Source: Lethocerus indicus
Taxonomy: Eukaryota > Arthropoda > Insecta > Hemiptera > Belostomatidae
Assembly: GCA_019843655.1 (NCBI GenBank)
Contig: JACDQD010000104.1
Location: 1,116,001-1,180,000 of the forward strand
DNA: 64,000 nt
Direction of reading: 5' to 3'
In this document: one piece after another, positions 1 to 12,593 of the stretch
How the letters are laid out: each line of letters opens with the position of its first letter
How positions within the stretch are numbered: the first letter of the stretch is position 1
Made by a program: the position numbers and the translations under genes
The notes under the pieces: generated by a model
Told to the model about the DNA's origin: nothing
Databases searched by the model: none
What the model saw: the letters and a program-made list of their open reading frames with translations, nothing else

Positions 1-1860
1 AAAATATATCGGCCGTATTATCGCGGGAGCAATTTCCTTGTTTGTTAGTTTCGGGTTCTTTCATTAGGGGTCATGTCTTATTCAGGGTCTCGGCGAGGGA
101 CAGGAATGGCGGTATAATGGAACGCATAAATATGACATTTCATCAGCAAGGACGTGATAATCATTCGGCGCCATCAAACATAGGGTAATACAGTATATCG
201 GCAGGTACAATAAAAATTTATTTTACTGTTATATATACGAAGAAACATTATCTAAATGTATCTGGTGTAGTCAGTCAGCGACATTCGATGTCTCAGTGAA
301 ATCAGAAAAACATTCTTTGGATTCAAGGAAATTCCTTAGCCACAGACATGGACCAGTGTTTTTGTTTGCATATTGCGAATTTTTCATTATATATATAATT
401 ATATTATAATACTATATTATTATAGTACAATACAGCGACCTGAATTCTTATGATTGCCAAGTTCATGACGCAATCAGCCAAGGAATGTCATGGTATTCCT
501 TCCAAATTTATCCTTTCTAAGACTCATTCTCAAGTCAACCGGTAAAGCGGTTAGTCGCCACCAAATATTTACCGGACAGCGTCGAGATTCCCCCTTCGCA
601 AATATACCGTATTCGTTTAGTGATCGGTTGGCGGGGGGAAAGAGAGAGAGAGGATCGCCTCGGTGTTACTTCTCCGGATCGACTTAAAGCTGCCCGCCGT
701 GTAAATATAGTTTAGGGTTCGATGCTCGTAAAGTTAGGGAAGTGAGGCGAGAGCGCGTACAGGATCCGGTGTTTAAGGGGACCGACAGTTAATTAAACTC
801 AGGTGTTCCTTCGTCCTTCGGATATTGGCCAGAGATCAGGTTTGTTAGGGCGCATTGTCGGCGAAACTCCGCCACTGTTTGCCTTCTTGGCATGTTTGGT
901 GCCTCTGGATTTGGACAAATATTGAACATATTCCACTCTGCATAAAATCGTGCAACGAACTGCAGGCTAAGACAACATTTCTCTCCCACCTATCGACTGA
1001 CGATAACGCCCCAATGCGTTAATTTATATTTAAAAAAATTATTATTAAATAAATTGTATTATACAAAAATTATTTCTTTAAACCATAGTGAATTCCTTAA
1101 TATCCAAGTCACATTTATATCGATTGATTCCTTTTACTATTAGAATTATATCTATATTATATCTGTATAATTCGTCTATAAAATGTATCTACGCACTAAA
1201 TTTTCCCTCATGAATGGTTGAGAACAATCTGTCCGTTGATTAGTGTTCCCCCTTGTCAACATAACCCCTTCTAACCAGATTGGAGGGATAAATTATTAGG
1301 GGATTCCGGTGCCTCATAGGACCCTATAGAGCTCTATTATTATTAATTACCCAAACGGCAATTATTTATCATACTTATTGCCCCATTAATATAGTACACT
1401 TTTGTGGTCTGTATCCGGTAGGTATAGTCGTTAAAGGAGTATCTTTTAATGAAGGTCATTCGTTCCCTGGACATAAAATAATTTTATTTCCGTCGAATTA
1501 ATATGGAAAATGATACGGAATGCAATAAAAATATGAAATCAATATAGACAAATACACTGGCTAGGCTACCTGTCTTTCTGAGTTTATGTCGACTAGTATT
1601 TAATGTGCAATATTAAAAACGAATAATAGGTAAAAGTATGACAAAAACCACTGAAAATGGTCAATTCTTACTCCACTTCATCCAGCAAGTCACTCGATAT
1701 TACTGCCCTACTGCTGCAAAACACAGTAGTTATTTGAAAACCTTTTTTTTAGAATCCCGCCACCCGGTAGAATTTCCCTGAAAGAGCGACCGAATAAGTT
1801 TTGCTCAATGTACCCACTTATTTATAGGCGGGCCTAAAATATATTCCCGGTGTATGTTAT
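1..1860. other. AT-rich non-coding stretch
   Basis: No gene is visible. Positions 381-430 and 1021-1200 are nearly pure A/T. A small GC-richer patch lies at about 590-760 and includes a short GA run at 642-652. The open frames of 65 and 66 codons here are within chance length, show no recognisable domain and have no supporting splice or codon pattern. Confidence 0.6.
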
Positions 1861-2110
1861 TCCAGGGGTTTGGATGACCTTTATTTTTATTCGAGGGCCG
1901 CGGAGGTTTGGCATATTTGTGGCGCCGGGCTTTTGTCAATTGAGCTGTACAGGGATGGCGGCCTATGTTGCGGCCCCCGGGGTAGCGTAAACCGGGCCCC
2001 TCGCTGCGCCTCTATATTTCGTCTCTTATTTTATCATCGCCCCTCGCCGTGACTTTGGGCCACCTACACCACCCCCCCCTCTCGGCAACCTTCCGCAACA
2101 CCACAATCGC
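1861..2110. other. GC-rich, CpG-containing block
   Basis: A sharp rise in G+C against AT-rich flanks, with CG-bearing words such as gggccgcgg and ggcgccggg, ending in a C-run near 2074-2082. The 60-codon frame inside it is what a GC-rich block gives by chance. It is the first of many such blocks in the window, and its function is unknown. Confidence 0.5.
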
Positions 2111-5100
2111 CCAACAAAAGTAGCATAGAAAAACCGGAATGGGAAAAACTGGTTGGGGGCGCGGTAGAAGCTTCGGATAGAGTTAACTTAATGAAGGCTC
2201 ACCTTGAACACCTTAAAAATGGCCGGTCCCGAATCGGAGGCGGACCCTGTGCCGACCTAAAGGCCTCTAATCATTTCATAATTGCAAAGATACAAACCGG
2301 GCTCTATTCTCAACATTTCCGTAAGATTCGACAACTTTTCTTTTGAATAGCCAGTCTTCATAGAATCGACGAATTAATGTCCAAATAATGGAATGAGCAT
2401 CCTTCTTTTCTGACCATTATTATTTTCTACACTATTGAAACTCCAATTCGGAATCATAACTGTCCATATAAAATAGAATAAGTTAAACCATTGTATGAAA
2501 AGAACGTCAGTTATTTCTTTCAATTGATTCCAAAGAATCACCATTATAGAACGCTCGGTCCCTTTTTGTCCGACTTGTTCGACTTTTCGATCCGAAATAT
2601 AACATGGAAATACACTTGATATCGAAAATTAACCTGTAAAAAATCAATCTCCGTAGCCGGATAAATTAATTCGGTGAATTTGCTCCCGCCGTTCCAGCCT
2701 ATAAAATTTAACCCCGCTGCCAATGGCAGTAAAACCTTCGGATTCATTCGGCCGGCACTACTCTGTAGTTCGGAGAAATTTTAATATCGCCACCTCTCGC
2801 ACTAAACTGGAGGACTCGAGCCAAATCGGGGGCCCGATTAAAATCGCACGTACGGCTGTCGGAGTTATACTGGCGCGTACATAAACGTATGTTGGAGGGT
2901 CGGCATTCGCTCCCGCCCTGGAAAAGGGTCCTTAAATTTTCATGTTCGCACTTACGCTCCTTGCCCTTCCTCGCCTTTCACCATCCACGAATGCGCGCCC
3001 ATGTTTCTGTCACTCACACCTCTAACGCCCTCTCCAACTTCAATGCTTGGAACCCGTAGAAATCCCGTTAATTATTTAATTTATGGTATTTGATTCAGGG
3101 ACCGCGAGGGTTTGGAATGTCACCAATTCTGTTATCGTATGCCTGCTACTACCGGCGTATATTTCTCTCTACCATCATTACTCTTCCGTCAGTAACATAA
3201 ATGGGTATTTACGATTGTCAGTAGCCAGTGAAGTAATTCTATTGTTAATTCATTATTGATAAATAATACAACAGTTGATTATTAATAACTTAAGTGGAAC
3301 CACTAAATTCCTTTAACTTTCACTGCAGGTCATTATGATAACGGCAAAAAAGAACAGAATAAAATAGAATATATATCGACTGATGTATACATTTATTCGT
3401 ATCAATTTTAAAAACTTCGTCAGTTTCAAATAACGGATATCGGACTGTCATTTCACTTTTCCAGGTTCACCGGCCGTGGTAATGTTGGCCAATACGTTCA
3501 GTAGAACTCAACTTCCAACGAAATAACTTAATACCCAATCGATATTTTTACTTACCGAAACGTAGCGATAACAAATTTCCGAACCCTTCCGCCAAGTTAA
3601 GAAGGATATTGTTTTAGTTCTCCCATTTCCGAGGAATTCGCCAAATCGGGGATTGAAGTTCTCCTTTCTCTCTAAGTAGAACAACTGAAGCGTGACACAA
3701 ATAGTTTTTATTTGACCTCTCTATCCGTGTTTTCCTGCCGGCAATATATAAGAAAAATCAACAAGGATAAAAGTGTCCTCCCTTCGGAGGAAGTATTTTC
3801 AACCGACTGCATCGGGAGAAAAGATTATGTTGCCAGTCGTAAGTGGGCGCTTGGAGAATTCATCTTTGCCTCCCGGCCAGTTTGAGTAGTTTTTGAGTGT
3901 TTTTCCTGCCTTGTATTTTCGCTCGAGTGGGACAAAAATGATGTAATAGGAGAGAATAGAGTGAAATCGGAAAGTTGGTGAGGAAAGATTCAAACGGTTA
4001 ATAATTCATTTTATCCACGGAAAGCGAAGTTTCAATTATAATGAATGCTATTATAGTAAACATACAGTGAGGATTAGTAAACCAGATTGTGCCCTACATT
4101 TGGAATCCCTTATTATTCTCTACATTTCTTACTAAAAAAATACAGATTGATTATTTAATTGCATATTTCGCATGTTCAGATACTTCATGAAAATCATACA
4201 AAATGACTTATTTAAAAAAAGACAGACTGAGAAAATAAACTAATAACGCCGGAACTGAACGGGTTTCTCAAACCGAATCCCAACCGAGGGGGATTGGGAA
4301 TATTTCAGTACAAGTTGGTAAGTGGTAGGCCGTTGGCCCGTCGTGGCAATGTTATTGGTAGGACGGGGGCGCCAAAACCGGCCGCGGATTCCCACCGTCC
4401 AGGAACTCTCCTGTTGATGGTAATTAAACTTCCCGGAGAGCCATACTCAAGCAGAGGAAAACGTTGGTCCAACCACATTTATGTTTGAATATAGGGTTGC
4501 GGTACGGGCGTAGGTTAACATCAACAAAAGCTATCACTCCGCTACGACTGTTCGGATATTAACAATAATTGACGTAACCAGTTTCACGTAATGCAGAGTC
4601 GCGCCCGACAGATACAACACAAGAACTGAATTACCAAAACAGTTGGATGTTGGTACAGAATCACGTAGTTTAAACTATTGATAAATCATATGGACATTAA
4701 GTTTTAATTATTTTTTTAAATTATTGACTAATTTATTACTTTGTTTCATGCATCGTGACAGCCGCCGGAATCGTACTAAAATGAATAGCCAACTGTTTGT
4801 TCATTTTTGAGTTAGTAGAGGGGTCGGATAAGTAAAACGTTTAATGATTAATTCGAGTAACCGTGCTTTGTTAATTGGCGATGTCCGCCTGAAATTATTA
4901 GATATGTGAACAGAAGGTTTCAATTTTATTTCAATCAAGAACTGCCGTTATAAAGGAAATAGCCGGGCCGAAGTTATCGGCACCTCAGGTTCGCCGCCAA
5001 ATACTAATGACCAATTAGTTGGAAAGTTAGCAACTTCCCTCCACCGGACCCCCATCTATTAAGTTATCGCTTCTACGCCTTTAACTTCGATTCAAGGTGT

Positions 5101-5700
5101 ACATCAGAAGCCTCTCTCATTAATATTACACTAGGCGAAATGACGAATACCACAATTTGGTTAATGGAATATTTCCTCAATTAACATTGGGTGATTATGT
5201 TTCTTGTAAAGCAATTTTTTATATATTAATCGACACGCTTTTTATAAATTTAATGCTGACACAAAGTCACCGATTATACGGTTCAGAAAATTCTTCCTAC
5301 CTATTATTTAAAGCAATTTGAACTGAATAAATAAATAATGTATTGCATCACGCTTCAAAATATCAGAATTTCCACCACCTTAAATAGGTCTTTTTAAATA
5401 TAAGTTAATATAATCTCCTTAAATTAGTTAAATTTTAATTATAATATTCAAAAGGAACATAAAACAATGATTCCGATAAAAATGTTGAGGATTTTATTCA
5501 GCCTGCATTGCATAGTTGATTTGCTATCATATTTAATATTAAATCATCTTCTCCCCTTAGATTATTCGAAATTCTTTCTGGCAGGCCCAAAATTACAGTC
5601 TAAATAATTATGCGAACATCTGTCCAATGAAATTTCATGATGTTATACGATGCAAATATTGCTCACTACCAATTTTTCAAAGATTGCGTTTTTTGGTGGG
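2111..5700. other. Mixed, mostly AT-rich non-coding stretch
   Basis: No gene, RNA gene or long repeat is recognised. Short AT-only tracts occur around 3240-3300, 4690-4740 and 5381-5450. A small GC-richer patch lies at 4330-4450. Open frames reach only 67 codons. Nothing here rises clearly above background. Confidence 0.55.
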
Positions 5701-5716
5701 AGCGCCTACTAGATGC

Positions 5717-5774
5717 TTTGTTTCTACATCATGGTGATTCAATTTGAATGGAATTGAATCTATGTGGAAATAAA
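5717..5774 (+). ncRNA. Short precursor-like hairpin
   Basis: The 13-nt arm 5717-5729 pairs with 5762-5774, including two G-U pairs. A 6-nt/1-nt internal loop follows, then a perfect 9-bp stem (5736-5744 with 5752-5760) closed by a 7-nt loop. This gives 22 base pairs in a 58-nt foldback, a size and shape compatible with a small pre-microRNA. I recognise no known microRNA in it. AT-rich DNA makes such hairpins moderately often, so this is a candidate only; the strand is arbitrary. Confidence 0.2.
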
Positions 5775-5805
5775 CATTTTTTATTAGTGTCTCAGCGATT
5801 ACAAA

Positions 5806-5830
5806 TACTCATATTTGAACAATATGAGTA
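5806..5830. repeat. 10-bp perfect inverted repeat
   Basis: The arm tactcatatt at 5806-5815 is followed by a 5-nt loop and its exact complement at 5821-5830. Pairing does not extend outwards. It lies 32 bp after the 5717-5774 hairpin, so two foldbacks sit within 115 bp. A 10-bp stem with a short loop is expected about once in a window of this size. Confidence 0.75.
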
Positions 5831-5837
5831 AGACATG

Positions 5838-5861
5838 AAACATTCAACTAAACATTCAACT
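5838..5861 (+). repeat. 12-bp perfect tandem duplication
   Basis: The unit aaacattcaact occurs twice head to tail with no mismatch, directly after the 5806-5830 inverted repeat. It is probably a replication-slippage product. Confidence 0.9.
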
Positions 5862-5869
5862 ACTGACGC

Positions 5870-6440
5870 ATTGTGATTATGCGATCTTTTATTCCAGAAG
5901 TGACCTGTTCAGACGTCAAAACCTAAAGGAAATTGAAGGGATTCAGTGAGCTTTCAATTGAGCCTCTGAAAAACCCATCGCGATCGAAGAAACTCATACA
6001 GCGCTCCCTTTTTAAGCGAATTGAAACATTGTCTTAATGTATCGTTTGATTCGATTCCATCCCTTTGGCGAGGGATCGCATTTGAAGGGCCCTTTTGGCC
6101 CTATCCTGGTCCCGAGCCTTATCTTATTCCTTTTGAGGTCGTCTCTCTCTCTCTCGAAAAACCCGGGACCTCCTCTCTGGAATCGTGCAACGGGGGAGAA
6201 ATTTCTGATCGGAGTACAGACCCAATACGAGATTCCCGATCTATTTCCTTCGAGAAAACAGGGAGGGGCTTACAAATTTGGGACATGTATTCATAAATGT
6301 ACTCCTATATTTTCATGTTATAAACTAAATTGATTACACCGCAAATATTAAAAGAAGGAATGTGAAATGCAATAATAATACTAAACCGTGTTATTTATAC
6401 AAATGAATAATTACAGAAGCAGACCTAGTTGTTTTTATTA
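5870..6440. other. Non-coding stretch before the MITE-like element
   Basis: This holds a (TC)7 microsatellite at 6142-6155 and a small GC hairpin (agggcc, 6086-6091, with 6097-6102). Two overlapping plus-strand frames of 91 and 98 codons (6021-6296 and 6037-6333) read through it in different phases. Neither carries a known motif, and the overlap argues that both are chance. Confidence 0.5.
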
Positions 6441-6468
6441 GGTACTTACGTATTATGTGGAGGCCACC
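6441..6468 (+). repeat. Left terminal inverted repeat
   Basis: A 28-bp arm starting ggtacttac, matched by 6773-6800 in inverse orientation with three mismatches (at arm positions 10, 18 and 28). The adjoining inner bases attttaca also resemble the inverse of the inner right end. Confidence 0.7.
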
Positions 6469-6772
6469 ATTTTACAGGTTAGGGGTTCACAAATATTTTA
6501 TTTGTACTTTCCTTATCTCAGTACAATTCAATCCATTACCGATGAAGTCATACTTCGGTCCCTAAAACCTCTCGGAATAGAGTCCTACTTCTCGGAATAC
6601 ATGTGGCGACGCGTTTAATTCAAACCTCGCCGACATCGCTGCCTTTTGGGAGGCAGAAAACGATAACAACTTGTCATAATAGGGTGTAACATGTACAGTT
6701 AGTCAATTAAAATCTGTTCAATCTAATAATGTAGTTTTTCTGGGTGTGCGGTAATAAAAATCGTCTAAAATT

Positions 6773-6800
6773 AGTGGCCTCCGCATAATAGGTAAGTACC
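6773..6800 (-). repeat. Right terminal inverted repeat
   Basis: Inverse copy of 6441-6468. Read on the plus strand it ends ggtaagtacc and so contains a consensus splice-donor word (ggtaagt) by virtue of the repeat sequence. That can look like a splice site but needs no gene to explain it. Confidence 0.7.
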
Positions 6801-7019
6801 AAAAATTTTTTTTATAAACCATACTGTTCGCAGATGTTTTAATAAATGATACCGTCCTTTTACCAATTCTATAAATAATTTACTCTTCCCTCTTACAGTT
6901 TCCCAAGGTCTGTCAATTAAAACTTATAATTATTAAAGAAATATTATATACTACATAGGTCGGGAGCTGTGAATAAAATTTTTAATAAGACTGGGCATGT
7001 TTCTAAGGTTGAGGGACAA

Positions 7020-7340
7020 GGTTGGTTGGGCGTCCCCCCAACTCGAGATCAAGTGGGAGTCCGCCGGTCGAAGCCCGGCAAATTCCTCCACCGTCCGCAA
7101 CCGTCTTTTGCGGTTCCGGTCCGGAAGTCTGTTCCTCATCCTCGGCGGCCGAGGAATTTCCATCGCGCGGCCCGCTGTCATGCTCCAGTCGGCTCTCTCG
7201 ACCGCGGGCCCCGCCCCGGACCTGTTCCCCAACTAGCTCGGCTAAACCGCCGGAGTTTCCGCCAAGTTTATTGACAAGAAGAGAGAGGCCTTAATATACC
7301 GGCCCTCCTCCCATATCCGGGGGCATAGTTCACCCGGTAC
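7020..7340. other. GC-rich CpG block
   Basis: A dense GC island right after an AT-rich stretch. Four overlapping frames of 79-101 codons on both strands are open at once, which shows that stops are rare because of composition rather than coding. No domain is recognised. Confidence 0.5.
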
Positions 7341-8660
7341 TTTCGCGTTAAATACATCATCCCCTTTATAAACTGCGCTCTTGAAAAATTCGAGCACAAT
7401 GAATAACGTAACATTTTTAAAAAAACAGTTTAAAAGAGCACGGAGTTTATGTATTAACTTATTTATTTAATTAACATATATCATAGACATAGATATCACG
7501 TGACCGCGTAGATACAGTACAAAAACATTAAAGGAAATATTGTTGAATCGGTCCCCGTTGTTACGGTAGCAAACTATATATTCTTGAGGCATCCAGGATT
7601 TTTCAGTACAGAACCTAAGGTCAGTTTAAATGCCGTATTTTATGATTGGCATGAGATTTAATGCGGTATTTTCATTTGCAATCCACATGCAAGACTCAAA
7701 CGTAAGTGACACGGAGGTTGCAAATTTCTACTTAGACTCCTAGACGGTTTTCCGACTATATTTGATTTCAAGGAAATATAGGCGAAAAGATTTCATTATT
7801 TTTTTAAGTTATATATAGTTTTGATCGCGTAGAAAATATGGCCGGGAGATGAAGCTCGGATAATTCACACGCACTTAATTTCATACCGGAGATAAGTCCC
7901 CGACTCCTGTTTTATTGTAGTCTGTTGTCTTGGGCTAATTCTTCCGCCTGCGGTACGGACAACTTATGCACCTTTGCGGGGCCAGATTGGCGGTGTCCCG
8001 ATGGCTAATTAAGTGAGATTGTTTAGCCCTCCCTCCTACCCCCACTCGCCAGCGCACCGAGCCGGAGATAATTTAACTAAAAGGTGAACAACAAGGAAAA
8101 GAACTATCTTTCCCCGAGCCGGAAAAGTTCGGGGCACTTCAACCTCCTACCGCCAACTTTGCTCGAGGCGGAGCGAAATCGGCAAAAAGACTGCCGCTCA
8201 GGTTTGTTGTCGCAACTGCCACAATCTCGACTTAACTTTACTAAGAACTATCTAACCTTTAGTGTAGTTTCTTTTTCTATTGGCGGTATACCGAAGACTC
8301 AACTGAATCGTACACCCCAGGAACAAGGAAGTGATATTTTTAAAATTTATATTTGATGCGATATTTTAAAGTAATTATTATCTTTAAAAATGTAATACTC
8401 CTACATTATGTACGTTTTTTCTTACATTTACATTTGTACATTTCTTCCATTTTTCACAATTTGCTTCCTTCACAATTACTTTATTATTTTGTGTGAGTGA
8501 AACAAAAATAGTATTTATCATAATCGCTCGGCTCTTATTATATATTTATATTACCGAAGCTGTTTCATAAGTATAGGACCTCTGAAAGAAATTAATAGCT
8601 ATCACAGAGATGGGGTTAATAATTTTTTTTATATAATGGTCTATAAAGTGTCCGATTTCC
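7341..8660. other. AT-rich stretch with one GC patch
   Basis: AT-rich non-coding sequence with a GC-richer patch at 8041-8220, which supplies the 90-codon frame at 8084-8356. A loose tacattt-type repetition lies around 8425-8450. No gene is identified. Confidence 0.5.
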
Positions 8661-9720
8661 CCCCTCTCGGTGTCTGGCTATTGTTTAACTGTTCATTTCT
8701 CGGTGAAAGGGAGGCGGAGTCCGAGAACGATAAGACAATCGCGAGCTGGCGCTGACCAGGGCCCGACGGGATGAACTCGTTTTTAAGCCGAAAATGAATA
8801 ATGCAACGGGGCCTCGGGTTTCAAGACGGACACTGACGCGGAACATGACACCCTTCTGTATATCTCTTCCCACTCCCGGACTCGCTCAACTCCCTTCAGC
8901 CGTAATAGCGCCTTTTCCCCCCTCACTCCGTTTCTCGTCCACTTTCCCAATCCCTATTTCGCCCACAATATTATTTATTATTTTTGAAGGTGAAATTCAT
9001 TTAATCTCATCGCCACTTAATCATAGGAGCCCCCAAATATTAGCTTTGTATCTTCTGGGCGTGGTTTACTTTCCTTCCTGGGGAGCAAACTATCTGAAAC
9101 CTCCGGCAGTTTCCTGTTTAAAATATTACTCTTGCCTTACAGGACTGTAACGTTTTTAATAACTTTTAGAATATTAAACAATGTAAATAGTAAGAGATTA
9201 AAAATAATATAAAGAAAGCTTATCTAATGGATATAGAGTAGGATCACTTTCGAACATCGGTTATAGAGACTGATCCGTATTAAAATATATCAATATTTTC
9301 TAACACACACTAGAGTTACTCTTTGATAATTACTTTATTACTGAATTAATCTTTAGAGTATGAACTCGACCACCAACCAATAACTTTACTGAACCGACAC
9401 CGGTCTAGCGTGGGGTAGGGTGGGGGCGTGCAGTAGAATAATGATCGCCTAACACAATCGGGGAAGGCTAATATATTTTAGTAACGCAGTTGTTGGGGGC
9501 GGCGACCTGGGCACCCCCTTCGCCACCCGCACTCTGTCTCAATCTCACCCCCTCGCCCCCATCCCCGTTCCGGAACCCCCTTGTAATTGGAACAGAAGAG
9601 AACGCCCCGAGCGGGACCGAGGTCGCCGCCCCAGTTTATTTCAATCAGACCCGCGGCCAATATCATCCTTCAGGCGGACGCGGCTATCTCAATTCGGTAG
9701 GCCGACAACGGCCTCAACTA
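8661..9720. other. Pyrimidine-rich and GC-rich blocks
   Basis: A C/T-rich stretch at about 8860-8960 and a GC block at about 9400-9720 enclose an AT-rich spacer. Runs of C at 9548-9580 (5, 5, 4 and 5 residues, with one loop of about 10 nt) could form a G-quadruplex on the minus strand. The 118-codon frame at 8794-9150 has no recognised motif. Confidence 0.45.
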
Positions 9721-10400
9721 AACGATGTGTTTTCCAGAGCGACCCGAATATCCAGCCTATGTAGCGTTTAATGGATGCAGTAGACGGTATAAATCATCCG
9801 ACCGTTTATTGTATAAACTAAGGGGAGATTCCTCACTTGTTGAACTTATCCGTTACTTCTATGTTACGTGCTTTGCCGAGGTCAAGGAGGATCTGCTTAC
9901 ACTTACAAAATATTTTATGGTAGAACAAAAAGAGTTCCTGCAATGTTCGGCTTCATAATACATTTTTCTTTAAGTAGTCAATATATTTTGTTACGACATT
10001 ATCTGAAATCAGCAATACTGTAATTTTTAATCATCGAACTTTAGTTGCAGTTATTAGAGCTGTTTAGAGTAACTTTGCTAATACAGAGCTGCTGTTAAAG
10101 CACGACCAAAATACGTCTACGAACCGACGTCAATAATATGCTTCATCACAGAACACTGGTCTCACTTTCCCCAAATATCATCAAATAAAATTTCAAATTT
10201 TCAGCCGAGGATTCAAACAGACACCATTTTGTTAATTATAAAATTAGTTATCCGTGTCACAATACTTTTAATTATTACGATTAATCAGTAAAAAAATCGA
10301 AAGCTGTTTGTATTGTAAAAGTTCGAGACTCTCCGTCATCTCGATGCCTGCATTCATCATTCAAATACAAAGCTGGGCTTATATTAAAAGCTAATAACTG
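9721..10400. other. AT-rich non-coding stretch
   Basis: No gene, long repeat or RNA gene is recognised. One 77-codon frame lies at 9725-9958, with no recognisable motif. Confidence 0.55.
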
Positions 10401-10850
10401 GAGGGTCGGGCCTGGAAGGATCGATCGCTCGTCGGCCGACAATGACTGATTTATCGATGCATCATCCCCCCTACAGCGTTATCAAATCGGCGGACTCAAA
10501 TCATCGGGCCCGGCCTTTGTGGGCGGTTTAATTTGAATAGGGCCGTCGGGCTGCGGCGGTTGGCGGGCGACGAGAGGCGGGGGGAGGGACAAGACGTTTA
10601 TCTTCTCTCGGCCTCTCTAAGCCGGCCTGCCCACAACGAAAGGGAGAGATTTTATGGGGGGCCGGTTGGGGGGAGTGGAGGGGGAAATTCGGATTTTTGG
10701 GAGCCGGCCTAACGCGATTGCGAAGGGGGGTCACGTATTGAGAAGAAACGCGTAGCTCCGTGGAAATGAATGATGCGGCACACAGCGCATTCAGAACCGA
10801 TCTGTGCGCGCCCCGTCTCCGATACCTGGAATACGGCATTAACGATTTGA
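10400..10850. other. GC-rich CpG block
   Basis: Strongly G-rich on the plus strand between about 10540 and 10720, with sharp borders. The 103-codon minus-strand frame (10528-10839) is rich in Pro, Arg and Ala, as expected from translating GC-rich DNA, and shows no domain. Confidence 0.5.
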
Positions 10851-12540
10851 TGAGTGCGTCGGTCGGATTCGTTCAATAGTTATTAAATTGGAAGCTACCC
10901 GGACTCCGTTGAATTCTAGTCCTCCTGCATCAGCGCCGGTTATATCGAATAACATTATATTCTGTTCCGGAAATATCCTTCAAATCTATTGAGTATTCAA
11001 CGAAATATTTACCGCTCCCGCATTATATATTACCTATTTTTAAATTAGGTAAATTTTAACTTTCTATCGCTGGAAAAATATCAAATATTGTCGATCGGTA
11101 ACAATTTTAGGAACGCGTATTTAATATTTCTTATGAATAAAATACATTTCGCAGTACAATAAAGTGGTAGGCATATCATCTGTATTTATGATATACTTTT
11201 AAAATGAATTAATATACAAACACAGGGATGTAGAAATTATGATTTCAAAAGCATCATATAAATATAGGGTTAGATAATAGGAAACAATCTCATCTGAAGT
11301 GCTTGACATACATTACACACTATTTAATTTATTAAAATATAAATACGCGAATAATTTAATAGAATATGTGTACCGAATAATATGCATATTAAATTTCACT
11401 GCATTTATTACTGCTTTGGGGAACAACTGTACTAAATAATTCCTCCTCGCCCCCATCTTAATACCCCGCCTAAGATATCGCCCCCAAGGTTGTTTTACAC
11501 ATGGAATTATATTCCTGTACATGCGTATATAATACTAATGACAAAAAACAACACATTAATTAGCGGGATAGGGTAGTAGGCATACAATAAGAGGATCAGT
11601 GCCGCCCCCTCCCCCTTTGGTAAGGGGTTCGAGCCCGAGACAGCCGCGGGCTTATAAGAAATACAACTTTGTTACGGGCGCCGGCTTTGTACATCTGCGG
11701 CCCAGGGAACACTCTCAGAGCGCGTTCCCCCCTGTTTGTGACTGAGGGAGTGGGGGGATTACGGGGAGAGCAGGATCCACTCGAAAACAGTGTATGTAAA
11801 TAGGGGCTAAATATCGGCGGGCCCGACTGTCGTGCGGTCTCCTCGGATTATGAGCCCCCCGGGGGTGAAGGCGGGGGTGGGCGCCCTCATTAAATAGAGA
11901 TTTCTATAGGGGAAGAGGGAATTTTCTCGAATTGCCTGACACTTCCCAGGATAAGTACCAATACGAAAATAATCCGCCTGAAATAAATGTTATATACAAG
12001 TCGTATGCTTACATTTTATTAGTCGAAGTTTAGCAAATTAAGAATTCAGTTATTTAAAACTGATCCAGTTAATCTGGAAAGTTATCTGAAATAGTGGATG
12101 TAAGACTAGATTTTATCCGACTATTTTATCTGATATATAAACTGAAATTACGTCTTCAGTTCTTAAAAAGCTTTATAAAATACTTAGACTTTAAATAGTT
12201 AGTTACAATGTCACTGACCTTTGCATATTAATGGGAGAATCGGTCAGACAGTTTATCCAATGGATAAACATTATTCTCTGTAACATTGAAATTTAATAAT
12301 GTTAACCCCTTTATTGAAAATCCTTAATCCGTATCTTGGTTCATGACACTGGGCTGGTTCCCATGAGTGCAGTTAGGAATCCAATCTCCATACATTATTT
12401 TGCATATTCCCCTCGCCGCGATCCATCATCCCGCATCTACCGCGGCCTTATGAATCCATTAGAGGGTAGATACAGAGATTATGTGATTATATTATATTTT
12501 TCCACGTTTTTTCATATGGGAAATATCACTAACGTCTATA
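10851..12540. other. AT-rich stretch with a GC block
   Basis: AT-rich apart from a GC-rich block at about 11580-11900. A 7-bp inverted repeat (atatcat, 11173-11179 with 11188-11194) is present. At 11626 a word resembling a tRNA B box occurs without a matching cloverleaf. Confidence 0.5.
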
Positions 12541-12543
12541 GAA

Positions 12544-12545
<2 letters not shown>

Positions 12546-12590
<45 letters not shown>
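12546..12590 (+). repeat. (TA)22 microsatellite
   Basis: An uninterrupted alternating T/A run of 45 nt, the longest perfect simple repeat in the window. Such tracts can extrude cruciforms and vary in length between individuals. Confidence 0.98.

Positions 12591-12593
<3 letters not shown>

Larger units (their letters stand above)
6441..6800. mobile_element. MITE-like non-autonomous DNA transposon
   Basis: The first 28 bp (6441-6468) and the reverse complement of the last 28 bp (6773-6800) match at 25 positions. Both begin ggtacttac and contain tattatg and ggaggccac. With a 1-nt gap the similarity runs a few bases further inwards. The element is 360 bp and has no transposase frame, the form of a miniature inverted-repeat element. 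No clear target-site duplication is visible; the flanks are AT-rich (tttttatta on the left, aaaaattttt on the right). I cannot assign a superfamily, and no second copy is seen in this window. Confidence 0.65.

Noticed and set aside
6021..6333. Two overlapping plus-strand frames of 91 and 98 codons
   Set aside because: They share the same DNA in different phases, and neither shows a domain or codon bias.
6785..6796. Consensus splice donor (ggtaagt)
   Set aside because: It is part of the terminal inverted repeat of the MITE-like element and needs no gene.
11626..11640. tRNA B-box-like word (ggttcgagccc)
   Set aside because: No A box, acceptor stem or anticodon arm can be built around it. Similar words at 55374 and 59128 also fail.
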